In this document: positions 7,025 to 13,634 of the stretch, piece by piece
How positions within the stretch are numbered: position 1 is the stretch's first letter
Layout of the letters: each line of letters starts with the position of its first letter
Source of the DNA: a virus
Reading direction: 5' to 3' (one strand)
Virus record (IMG/VR): IMGVR_UViG_3300007734_000488
Coordinates: 1-23,168 of that record
Length of the DNA: 23,168 nucleotides
Notes under the pieces: model-generated
Databases searched by the model: none
Told to the model about the DNA's origin: nothing
The model's input: only the letters and a program-made list of their open reading frames with translations
Program-made: the position numbers and the translations under genes

Positions 7025-8712
7025 TAGTTATCCCCTGCTGATGCTTTCAAGTTGGCTGAAATAATTACGGCTTTCACAGGCGCTGAAATGCTGACTTCAA
7101 ACACTCGGTCACGCCCAAAGCCCAAACGCCGCCAGATTGCCCGGTTGCTGTACTGGCCCATCTTGCCGATTGATGTCCAATGCTCACTTGACCAGGTGCT
7201 GCCGCCATCACTTGACCAGCGTAGCATGGCCTGGGGGTCATAGCCTGGTGTCGCAGGATATTGCTCAGTGACTATCTCAGCGCCTGCGGTATTTGGGCCA
7301 CTGTAGGCAAACGTCACCAAGGATTCAAACCCATCGCCTGCCTCAGTCGTAATCTCATCCCCGGCCTCAGTCACCAAATACTCCCAGTCAAACTCAGCAA
7401 CGAGTTGGTAGCTTGGCCCAGCTGGTGGGACGTTGAGCAATTCAGTAATGATGCCATCAGCAGTCTGCTCTGGCGTGATCCCAAGCCCTACGCCTGGTTG
7501 AAATTGGATTTGCAGTTCATCAAAGTATTGGCGCTGGAAATCTGCAACCAAATGAGGCGCTCGGCGCAGTCTGCGAATGGTGGCACCGTCTTCGGTGTAA
7601 ACATCATTCTCAATGCTGTAGAGCTTGCCGTTTTGGTAGTCTCCAACAATGTATCTGCTGTTAAAAAATGCACCGCAATTTGACCTGTGGCGGCTGTAGA
7701 CGCCATTTGCGAACGCCAGCCATTTGTGCCAGCTTTTGGTGGACAAATCATAAACCCATGTCAAATTGATGCTTGGAAATGTAACAACGTACATCTCATG
7801 GCCTTCAATCTGGTAGGTGTAGGCGATGGCGTCAGAAATGTATTGGTTGATGAGAGTTTGCTCAACTGCATGGGTAGAAATTCGCACCCAGGTGTAACCT
7901 TCCATCATCTCAATGGTGCCATCGCCCCGAGTGTCTCGAGCCACGCAAACAAAGCTGTTGCCAAACCGGGCCAAAGAAAACCTCGCAGCAATTCCACTCT
8001 GGCTGCTGGTGCCTTGCACCCGTTGAAACGGGAAGGTGGTGATGCCAGTTATCACGTTGCCAATGTCAGTCCAAACCTCTGTCGTGCGTTCACCCAACAG
8101 GTAGACCTGCCTGCGGTCAACAATAAGGCTCACCAACAGGTCACTCGAGCCATCAGCAGTGCCGTAAAGCGCCAAAGATGATGAGGCAAGGCCAAGGTCG
8201 CTACAGGCCCAGTTTTGCGTTCCTGGTTCGTTGTAGAGGAAATAGTTGTCAACCTGGTCAGTGACGTTTGCGCCCTGCCAAGGGCCATCAGCGCTAGACA
8301 GGGTTGCAAAAGTGTTTGTGGCTGCAATCCAGGTGTAGCGGTTCGCACCATCCACGATGTAGGCAGTCAACCCGTTGTTGGTGGTGATGTTGTCACTAAT
8401 GGACACTGGGCCAGTGCTGCTTAGCAGCGTACCGATTAAGGTTGCCACCATGCTGGTGTTGACTGAATACACGCTTGAGCCAGAAACCGCAATCAGGATT
8501 GTCTCTCCCGACATTGCGTGTAACCCTCTGACCTCTGCCACCGCCAGCTGCGTTTGCAAGGTCAGGCCAGGGGTTGGGTACAGCGCTACAACGCCACGCT
8601 CCCCAGGCTGCTTTTGAGGGTCAATTTCAGCAAAGAAATTGATGCACTCTTGAGCATCTTGATAAATGGACGGGGCTTCGTAGGAAGTCCCGACAAAACC
8701 AAAATCTGGCAT
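7024..8712 (-). CDS. Tail hub / packaged DNA stabilisation protein, P22 gp10-like
   Basis: 562 residues, in the range of P22 gp10 (about 470) with a longer C-terminus. The N-terminus (GFVGTSYEAPSIYQDAQECI then NFFAEIDP) and the later YPTPGL are hallmarks of this family, followed by beta-rich repeats with many aromatic and Gly residues (WTDIGN, FPFQRVQGT, SCARDTRGDG-like VCVARDTRGDG, YSIENDVYTEDG). In P22 gp10 hexamers bind under the gp4 ring, close the portal channel and hold the tail needle. The gene follows the gp4-type gene after one inserted fibre-like gene and begins only 1 base after that gene's stop. Its stop overlaps the next start (TAATG). Confidence 0.88.
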   Translation of the reverse strand: MPDFGFVGTSYEAPSIYQDAQECINFFAEIDPQKQPGERGVVALYPTPGLTLQTQLAVAEVRGLHAMSGETILIAVSGSSVYSVNTSMVATLIGTLLSSTGPVSISDNITTNNGLTAYIVDGANRYTWIAATNTFATLSSADGPWQGANVTDQVDNYFLYNEPGTQNWACSDLGLASSSLALYGTADGSSDLLVSLIVDRRQVYLLGERTTEVWTDIGNVITGITTFPFQRVQGTSSQSGIAARFSLARFGNSFVCVARDTRGDGTIEMMEGYTWVRISTHAVEQTLINQYISDAIAYTYQIEGHEMYVVTFPSINLTWVYDLSTKSWHKWLAFANGVYSRHRSNCGAFFNSRYIVGDYQNGKLYSIENDVYTEDGATIRRLRRAPHLVADFQRQYFDELQIQFQPGVGLGITPEQTADGIITELLNVPPAGPSYQLVAEFDWEYLVTEAGDEITTEAGDGFESLVTFAYSGPNTAGAEIVTEQYPATPGYDPQAMLRWSSDGGSTWSSEHWTSIGKMGQYSNRAIWRRLGFGRDRVFEVSISAPVKAVIISANLKASAGDN

Positions 8713-8713
8713 A

Positions 8714-9313
8714 TCAAGCAGCTACAGCTTTAATCACTGCAAAGTTGAAAACTGGTTGCTCAGTTGTTGTACCAACAAGTGAAAAGAATGAAACTCGGAA
8801 ACTACCTGCTGCCACTGCGGTAATGGCTATTTCATATAAATCAGTTCCTGATTTTTGATTGATAATAATTACATCAGTTGCTGCAACTGTGCTATTCGTG
8901 ACTGTGAAAGATGCAAGAGTAGGTGATCCTGCTGCACTCACCAAAGTAATAGAACCAGCTGTTTTGTTCAGCGTCACGCCTGTGGTTCGGCTGGTTATTT
9001 GAGTTACAGCACCGCCAGCGCCTGTTGCGTAGCCTACGCCTGCCGTGCCAGATGATGTGACTGCACCAGTTACTGCCAAGCTAGTCCCGGTGGCTGCACC
9101 AAGCACTGGAGTGACCATAACCATGCTGGTACTGGTGCAAGCAGAAATAACCCCGCTGGCAACCGTCCCCAGCGCAGGCGTAACCATCGTGGGGCTAGTG
9201 AACAGCAACGTCTTGCTGATGCTCTTGGTTGTGCCAGCTTGGACAAAAGGAACAATGTCAGCAGCGTTGATGACGGTGGCAACGGGCAGACCGGAGATGG
9301 CAACGGTAGTCAT
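8714..9313 (-). CDS. Fibre-like structural protein with anchor-type N-terminus
   Basis: 199 residues, rich in Thr, Val, Ala and Gly. The N-terminus (about 6-38, ISGLPVATVINAADIVPFVQ then TKSISKTLLF) resembles the short anchor found at the start of many phage fibres. The C-terminal half (about 95-199, QITSRTTGVTLNKTAGSITL onward through FTVTNSTVAATDVIIINQ) is a recurrent beta-rich knob-like domain of phage fibres and head fibres. It lies between the gp4-type and gp10-type genes, an interval normally tight in P22. AGGATTAAATT before the ATG supplies a ribosome-binding site. Likely a virion surface or tail-associated trimer; which part it decorates is not shown. Confidence 0.7.
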   Translation of the reverse strand: MTTVAISGLPVATVINAADIVPFVQAGTTKSISKTLLFTSPTMVTPALGTVASGVISACTSTSMVMVTPVLGAATGTSLAVTGAVTSSGTAGVGYATGAGGAVTQITSRTTGVTLNKTAGSITLVSAAGSPTLASFTVTNSTVAATDVIIINQKSGTDLYEIAITAVAAGSFRVSFFSLVGTTTEQPVFNFAVIKAVAA

Positions 9314-9326
9314 AATTTAATCCTAT

Positions 9327-10295
9327 TTAACGGAAACCGCCATCCATGATAAACCCAGCATCTTTGGCTTTGCCAACCATCAGGGAATCAGGATAACGTG
9401 AAACTTGGGGGGGGCGCATATTGGTGCGCTTGATTGTGGCCTTGGCCTGGGCAGCAAATGCGTTGATCATGGCAATTGTTGTGGTGTTTGTCTTGCCGTA
9501 CATGGGCATCAACCGTTCTGCCAGGCACCACCGCAGCGCATTGTTGTAACCCTGCGGCAGCTGGATGGAGTCGGTGTAGCCATTGAACTGCCGAAAGATG
9601 GTCTGAGTAAACAGATGCAACTCACCTTGGCTCGGGTTGGGATAGACAAAGATTGTCCCCAGCAATTCGCTTGGCTGGTAGTAAATGGCCTTAGCCCACG
9701 GCCCATTCAGCTGCTTGATGCCAATGCTCTGGTATTCTTCTGCCCCCAAAATAGCCACAGGGTAGTCTAGGTAACCGCCAGCAATTGGACTGCCGCCCTG
9801 CATGGTAGCAATCCGCACAAAGGCGCTTTCAATGTTTAGGGGACGCTCATAGTAGCCTGCAATCGTGGTGCTGGGCACTGTTTGGTTGATGCTGACGGTG
9901 TAGGTGCCTGCCTCGTTCACATTGCCGCCTGCGCCCGTTGTAAAGCCCACAATGGTGGTGCCAGCAGTGATGCCAGAGCCAGACAAGGTTTGCCCAATGG
10001 CAATTGCGCCCGAGGTGATGGCAGTAACAGTCAACGTGGTGGCAGCAATTGAGCCTGTAAACGATGCACCTACCTGACCACCTGGGCCGATGGTGTACTG
10101 CACCTGGTTGGGAACCGTTGGAAAAATGATTTCAGTCTTATAGAAGACCATCATGTTTTCGTTTGACCACTGAGCGCACATATCGTTCAGCATATCGAAC
10201 GCATCTGCCGAATCAGCTGCCGCCGGGGTTTCACCAGCTGCTAGAGCGCCAACGTCTTTTAGCGCCCGGTTGATGATATCCTGGGGGGTTGTCAC
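9327..10295 (-). CDS. Tail adaptor / head-tail connector, P22 gp4-like, with inserted domain
   Basis: 322 residues, roughly double P22 gp4 (166). The N-terminus ([17 protein letters not shown], then [20 protein letters not shown] at about 32-51) and the later [32 protein letters not shown] and [14 protein letters not shown] are clear gp4-family features. This protein forms the ring that seals the portal exit and accepts gp10; P22 gp4 has also been reported to have peptidoglycan hydrolase activity. Residues about 73-148, Gly/Thr-rich with [18 protein letters not shown], interrupt the family pattern between YTIGPGGQ and RPLNIESAF and look like an inserted Ig-like/beta decoration domain. The start overlaps the 105-residue gene as ATGA. 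A run of eight C/G near 9410 encodes RPP near the C-terminus. Confidence 0.88.
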   Translation of the reverse strand: MTTPQDIINRALKDVGALAAGETPAAADSADAFDMLNDMCAQWSNENMMVFYKTEIIFPTVPNQVQYTIGPGGQVGASFTGSIAATTLTVTAITSGAIAIGQTLSGSGITAGTTIVGFTTGAGGNVNEAGTYTVSINQTVPSTTIAGYYERPLNIESAFVRIATMQGGSPIAGGYLDYPVAILGAEEYQSIGIKQLNGPWAKAIYYQPSELLGTIFVYPNPSQGELHLFTQTIFRQFNGYTDSIQLPQGYNNALRWCLAERLMPMYGKTNTTTIAMINAFAAQAKATIKRTNMRPPQVSRYPDSLMVGKAKDAGFIMDGGFR

Positions 10296-10609
10296 AGCCC
10301 TTGGCCCTGCGTAACGTAGACCACCGCGGTGCTGGATGCTGTAATGCCTGTAAAGAATGTTCCCGCAGGAAAACTCATTATTTCAACAGCGCCAGCTACC
10401 AGGGGGATAGCCGTGGTTGTCGATGCTGCTGTTACAGCCAACGCTGACGATGTTCCCGTGCCCAAAAACACAGTTACCGCGCCAACATTGACAAACCGAT
10501 AATTGGTGTTGACCACATTGGATGGGCCAGGCTGTACAGCTGTTGGGGCACTGGTTGCGCCCGTAAAGTTAACTGTCAGGCCAAGTGGTTGGAAGGCTTC
10601 TTGAGTCAT
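10292..10609 (-). CDS. Hypothetical small beta-rich structural protein
   Basis: 105 residues, rich in Thr, Val, Ala and Gly with no charged clusters, predicted all-beta ([26 protein letters not shown]). No family was recognised. It is coupled to the gp4-type gene (ATGA) and begins 9 bases after the stop of the HExxH gene, so it belongs to the late structural operon. The composition is that of small head or tail decoration proteins. The ribosome-binding site is weak (GAAAG), consistent with coupling to the upstream gene. Confidence 0.65.
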   Translation of the reverse strand: MTQEAFQPLGLTVNFTGATSAPTAVQPGPSNVVNTNYRFVNVGAVTVFLGTGTSSALAVTAASTTTAIPLVAGAVEIMSFPAGTFFTGITASSTAVVYVTQGQGL

Positions 10610-10618
10610 TTTTGTCTT

Positions 10619-10882
10619 TCAAGGTTGTTCAGCGGCTCGTGCCTCGACTTCGTAAGGGTTCATTTTATAACCGTAGCGCAGCAGCCACCAGGTGTACTTG
10701 ATGGCGTACAGCACCTTACCATCTCGCCGCATCTGTTCCAAGTGCATCATTTCGTGCCTAATCAACGCATCGTGTTGCTCAAAGCCGGGGGCCATGTAAA
10801 TCATATTCCAAAAGCTAGTCCATCCTTTGAACCCGCAAAGGTTCATGTAGAGCAGGATTGGGCCTTTGGCAGTGCGTATCAT
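10619..10882 (-). CDS. Miniature HExxH putative zinc metallopeptidase
   Basis: 87 residues. Residues 43-47 read HEMMH, a HExxH zinc-binding and catalytic motif, inside a helix (LIRHEMMHLEQ). About 30 residues later NPYEVEARA (75-83) supplies Glu78/Glu80 as possible third ligands, the same NPxExEA pattern that ends the catalytic core in several small HExxH proteins. Between them is an aromatic helix (YAIKYTWWLLRYGY). There is no signal peptide. The start overlaps the 78-residue gene as ATGA and the stop is 9 bases before the next gene, so it is expressed with tail and head-tail connector genes. A role in wall penetration or virion maturation would fit but is inferred only from position; activity is untested. 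Confidence 0.75.
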   Translation of the reverse strand: MIRTAKGPILLYMNLCGFKGWTSFWNMIYMAPGFEQHDALIRHEMMHLEQMRRDGKVLYAIKYTWWLLRYGYKMNPYEVEARAAEQP

Positions 10883-11115
10883 GGTTTGGCAGTAGCCTTG
10901 TACGCTTTAATTACGTCAGCCGTATGCGTTGCAGCACAAATAGCTTTTACTCGGGCATCTTCATTGCTGTAGTCATCACCAGGGGCAACGACATGACGGT
11001 GGAATGTGCCGCTGATCTGTTTGCCATCTTCCATGATGGCGGTTTTGGTGCGAACTTGCACGCTGCCATTTTCGACCACTTCAATGCGGTCAACTACGTT
11101 TACTTTCTCTAACAT
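10879..11115 (-). CDS. Conserved phage structural-region protein of unknown function
   Basis: 78 residues. The pattern VDRIEVVENGSVQVRTKTAI, MEDGKQIS and FHRHVVAPGDDYS is a conserved one found next to tail-fibre genes in many phages, where it is left as hypothetical or called a tail protein. A beta-rich first half is followed by a short helical C-terminus (DARVKAICAATHTADVIKAY). AGGAGAG about 6 bases before the ATG is the best ribosome-binding site in this stretch and suggests strong independent initiation, just downstream of a 7-bp hairpin at 11133-11152. The stop overlaps the HExxH gene start. Confidence 0.75.
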   Translation of the reverse strand: MLEKVNVVDRIEVVENGSVQVRTKTAIMEDGKQISGTFHRHVVAPGDDYSNEDARVKAICAATHTADVIKAYKATAKP

Positions 11116-11132
11116 GATGCTCTCCTAGTATT

Positions 11133-11152
11133 GCCCAAGAATCCACTTGGGC
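11133..11152 (-). other. Perfect 7-bp hairpin upstream of the 78-residue gene
   Basis: GCCCAAG and CTTGGGC form a perfect inverted repeat with a 6-base loop, lying between the spike gene stop and the AGGAGAG ribosome-binding site. On the minus strand it is followed by AATACTAG and not a T-run, so it is not a normal terminator for the direction of the genes. On the plus strand it is followed by TTTGGTTT. It could be an mRNA end-stabilising or processing structure; function is not shown. Confidence 0.4.
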
Positions 11153-11169
11153 TTTGGTTTAACAATTGA

Positions 11170-12081
11170 TCACGGAACTGTTCCATCAACTATCAATCCA
11201 GTTGCTGCTAAAGCGGTAAGTAAACTTGCAAGAGCAACATTACCTCCACGGGAACCCGTTACTGTTTGTTGCGCTGCTCCTGCTGAACCAAAAAACCCAA
11301 ATGCTCCATTGCTGAAAGTCATGTAAGTTGTTCCAGAACCACCAATTTGTTTAAGTTTTGCTTGTAAGGAATTGCTTTGCTCAATGGTAAATTCAAAACC
11401 ACCAGCAGCTCGTTGCTTAATGCTAATACCTTGGTTAAATTGTGCAGTAATTGCGGGGAACAACAATTGTGGAATTGTCCCTGCGTAAATCTGCATTACA
11501 CTATCAAAAGCAGGCGCACCGCTGGCAGTGGTTGCGTAGCTTAATAAAAGACGATCTGACGTTTCTTCAAATGTAAGATTAAACCGATTACCAGCAGGGT
11601 CTGCATTAAGTGTAGACCGTTGAAAAAGCAAATCGGTGGAACCCCCATTGGTCGCTGGCTGCGCTTGGATAAAATGGCTATCAGTTGTAAACGCCAATCC
11701 TCTTAGGAAATAAGTAGCAGTGCCTGGTTGACTGTTTTGAATACCAATAATATTGTTATTCGTAACTGCATCAACAATCCAAGTCAAAACATTACTTTGC
11801 ACGCTGTATCGTAATCTACCAGCAAAAGCATTACTAACATTGTAAGTCGTTGCGCCAATCTTGATAAACGTGTTGCCTGCTGCTTGAAAACAATCTGTCC
11901 AAACATCTGGTGATGCGTCAAGCAAATAGGTTCCACTAGGAATAAAGTAGCGAGTATTTACCGCCCTAGCTAATGTAAATGCAACGGTATCATTGGTAAC
12001 ACCATCACCTACAGCGCCAAAATCTAAAACATTTGGTGGCGCACCACCAACCATTGAATAAGAAACTTTTGTAAGAGACAT
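11170..12081 (-). CDS. Short tail spike / fibre tip protein
   Basis: 303 residues. The N-terminus (SLTKVSYSMV, then NVLDFGAVGDGVTNDT at about 17-32, and YFIPSGTYLL at about 45-54) is the pectate-lyase-type beta-helix entry of tail spikes. P22-type spikes are about 600 residues or more, so the helix here is short or replaced. The C-terminus (SAGAAQQTVTGSRGGNVALA onward to LIVDGTVP) is a common terminal module of phage fibres. It probably binds, and perhaps cleaves, a surface polysaccharide, but no catalytic residues can be assigned. It is the last of the three-gene fibre cassette. Its DNA looks more A/T-rich than the terminase-portal region, as expected for a swapped host-range gene. Confidence 0.75.
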   Translation of the reverse strand: MSLTKVSYSMVGGAPPNVLDFGAVGDGVTNDTVAFTLARAVNTRYFIPSGTYLLDASPDVWTDCFQAAGNTFIKIGATTYNVSNAFAGRLRYSVQSNVLTWIVDAVTNNNIIGIQNSQPGTATYFLRGLAFTTDSHFIQAQPATNGGSTDLLFQRSTLNADPAGNRFNLTFEETSDRLLLSYATTASGAPAFDSVMQIYAGTIPQLLFPAITAQFNQGISIKQRAAGGFEFTIEQSNSLQAKLKQIGGSGTTYMTFSNGAFGFFGSAGAAQQTVTGSRGGNVALASLLTALAATGLIVDGTVP

Positions 12082-12090
12082 TTTAAGTGC

Positions 12091-12642
12091 CTATACTTTG
12101 TATGAAATAGAACCAAATATCACAGTATTATTTCCTATTACTGCGGCGGGTACAGTTGTAGATGTAGCAGCAAGGGCTAATCCATTTAATGTAAGAGTGG
12201 TGGCGCTGGCTGAATTATAAAACGTAAGAAATGTCATGTTAGTTGCAAGTGCTTCAAACAAACCAACGCAGCCTGCTTGTTCGTAATAAATAGAAGATGA
12301 TGTAAACGGTAGGCCACTGATTACGCTAGTGCTTCCAGTTCCAATAAGCGTTATGTGCAATCGAAACTGACAGTGAACTACATTTCCCACCTTGGTATAA
12401 CTACCATTATTGGCAGCATTGTATGTAGCAGTTCCACCAACACTAGGCGTCCAAGTACCTTGCTCATAGTCATTAAGCAACTCGCTGGTCATGCCAGGAG
12501 CAGATGGGTCAATAGAAAAGTCAATGCCCTTGCCAGATGTGCCGATGACTAGGTTGCCGGTGGACAGGTTAACGTTACCAGCAAAAGTAATTGGCGTTGC
12601 AATCTGACTAGCGTTGATAACTGAATTTGCTACTTTTAACAT
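12091..12642 (-). CDS. Tail fibre segment protein
   Basis: 183 residues. The N-terminal pattern NSVINASQIATPITFAGNVN, NLVIGTSGKGIDFS and SELLNDYEQGTWTP (about 28-66), with the following GSYTKVGNVVHCQF, is a well-known module of phage fibres and collar-like proteins. The rest is beta-rich (LTLNGLALAATST). It lies 9 bases from the adaptor-like gene upstream and 9 bases from the spike gene downstream. An AGGA element precedes the ATG. Probably a trimer that joins the adaptor to the spike or binds the receptor itself; this is inferred from family and order. Confidence 0.75.
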   Translation of the reverse strand: MLKVANSVINASQIATPITFAGNVNLSTGNLVIGTSGKGIDFSIDPSAPGMTSELLNDYEQGTWTPSVGGTATYNAANNGSYTKVGNVVHCQFRLHITLIGTGSTSVISGLPFTSSSIYYEQAGCVGLFEALATNMTFLTFYNSASATTLTLNGLALAATSTTVPAAVIGNNTVIFGSISYKV

Positions 12643-12650
12643 GGTAATTC

Positions 12651-13109
12651 CTAATCGTAAACAACTTCAATAATGGATGTGTATGGTGGTGCTTGGCTAA
12701 ATGTCACCGTGCCGCTGGTGACCGTATATGTGTTGCGGTTTTGATACACACCGTTGATGTAGATAGCGGTGAAACCGTTGACTACCGAGAAGGCAGTTGT
12801 TGTTCCGTCACCCGTAGCATTGACGCCAAAGGTGCTGCCGTTGATGTTGTCTACCGTCCAAATTAAGACGCTGGCGCTGGTGTACAGGGCAAACTTGTAG
12901 ATGGCTGCGCCAAGCCACACATTGGCCTCGCCACGGCTGTCCAAGACGATGGGGTTGGTGTTGGCAGTGCTGCCTGTGGAATCGGTGTAAGAGGCTAGTG
13001 GCGTGGTTGTGCCAGCAGCGTAGGTGTACAGCAGCCCACCCGACAATGGTGCGCCGTTCAGATCAAAGAATTGCAGCTTGGGCGTAGGGGATAAGGATGT
13101 GGTAGCCAT
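12651..13109 (-). CDS. Head-binding-like tail fibre adaptor
   Basis: 152 residues. Residues about 10-75 (PKLQFFDLNGAPLSGGLLYT, YAAGTTTPLASYTD, NPIVLDSRGEANVWL) follow the pattern of the N-terminal head-binding domain of P22-like tail spikes: FxDxxGxPLxxG, then P-x-x-x-Y-x-D, then a PI-x-LDSxG turn. The C-terminal 60 residues (FTAIYINGVYQNRNTYTV to SIIEVVYD) are a small beta domain that often follows such anchors. With no receptor-binding part of its own, it most likely anchors the next two proteins to the virion. It is the first gene after the terminator at 13122-13156 and has no clear ribosome-binding site. Confidence 0.72.
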   Translation of the reverse strand: MATTSLSPTPKLQFFDLNGAPLSGGLLYTYAAGTTTPLASYTDSTGSTANTNPIVLDSRGEANVWLGAAIYKFALYTSASVLIWTVDNINGSTFGVNATGDGTTTAFSVVNGFTAIYINGVYQNRNTYTVTSGTVTFSQAPPYTSIIEVVYD

Positions 13110-13121
13110 GATTTTTTAGTG

Positions 13122-13156
13122 AAAAAGGGAACCGCCCTTGCGAACAGTCCCCTTTT
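13122..13156 (-). terminator. Intrinsic terminator after the head-gene block
   Basis: Read on the minus strand, AAAAGGGGACTG pairs with CGGTTCCCTTTT around a 10-base loop, giving a 12-bp stem with two G-U pairs, and the stem runs into TTTTTC. On the plus strand the two G-U positions become A-C mismatches, so the structure favours minus-strand RNA. It lies between the small beta-rich gene after coat and the fibre adaptor gene, in the largest gap of this stretch, and would lower transcription of the tail genes relative to the coat gene. The T-run is short, so termination may be partial. Confidence 0.6.
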
Positions 13157-13177
13157 GTTTTACTGAAAACCTACAGT

Positions 13178-13609
13178 TTAGAACGCTGTGAAATCAGTAC
13201 CGTACACATAAATGTCAACCGTGCCGCCACTTACAGCAGTTCCGACTTTGACGTAGAACGTCTGGGCCGAAAGGTTTGCTGTGCCAGTAGCTGCTACCAC
13301 CGTGGATTTGGTGACGTAGGCTGAACTGGTGTTGTTGGTCAGTGCTGCGTTGGTGACGATTTCAGTTCCCGTACCTGCTGCACCCGTCCAAATTGCCAAA
13401 GCACCAGCAGACACATCCTTGTTGGCATTGGTGATGACAACATTGGTGACGTTATAGGTGCTGGTGTTGATGACGGGCAGGGTGATGACCGCATCGCCAG
13501 TGGCATTGATGGAAACGCTCGTTGCGTAAGCGATCAAGCGGATGGCCTGGTTGCTCGACAGAACTTGCGGGTGGACGGTGGTAGTTGTTGCTGCGCCTGG
13601 ATTTGCCAT
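13178..13609 (-). CDS. Putative head decoration or small structural protein
   Basis: 143 residues, nearly free of charge clusters and rich in Thr, Val, Ala and Asn, predicted beta-sandwich (SINATGDAVITLPVI, YNVTNVVITNANKD, QTFYVKVGTAVSGGTVDIYV). It has a strong AAGGAGT ribosome-binding site and begins 25 bases after the coat gene stop, ahead of the terminator, so it should be made in large amounts together with coat. Position and composition fit a capsid decoration protein or a head fibre. No specific family was recognised. Confidence 0.65.
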   Translation of the reverse strand: MANPGAATTTTVHPQVLSSNQAIRLIAYATSVSINATGDAVITLPVINTSTYNVTNVVITNANKDVSAGALAIWTGAAGTGTEIVTNAALTNNTSSAYVTKSTVVAATGTANLSAQTFYVKVGTAVSGGTVDIYVYGTDFTAF

Positions 13610-13634
13610 GATAGTTACTCCTTAGTGGTAGGTG

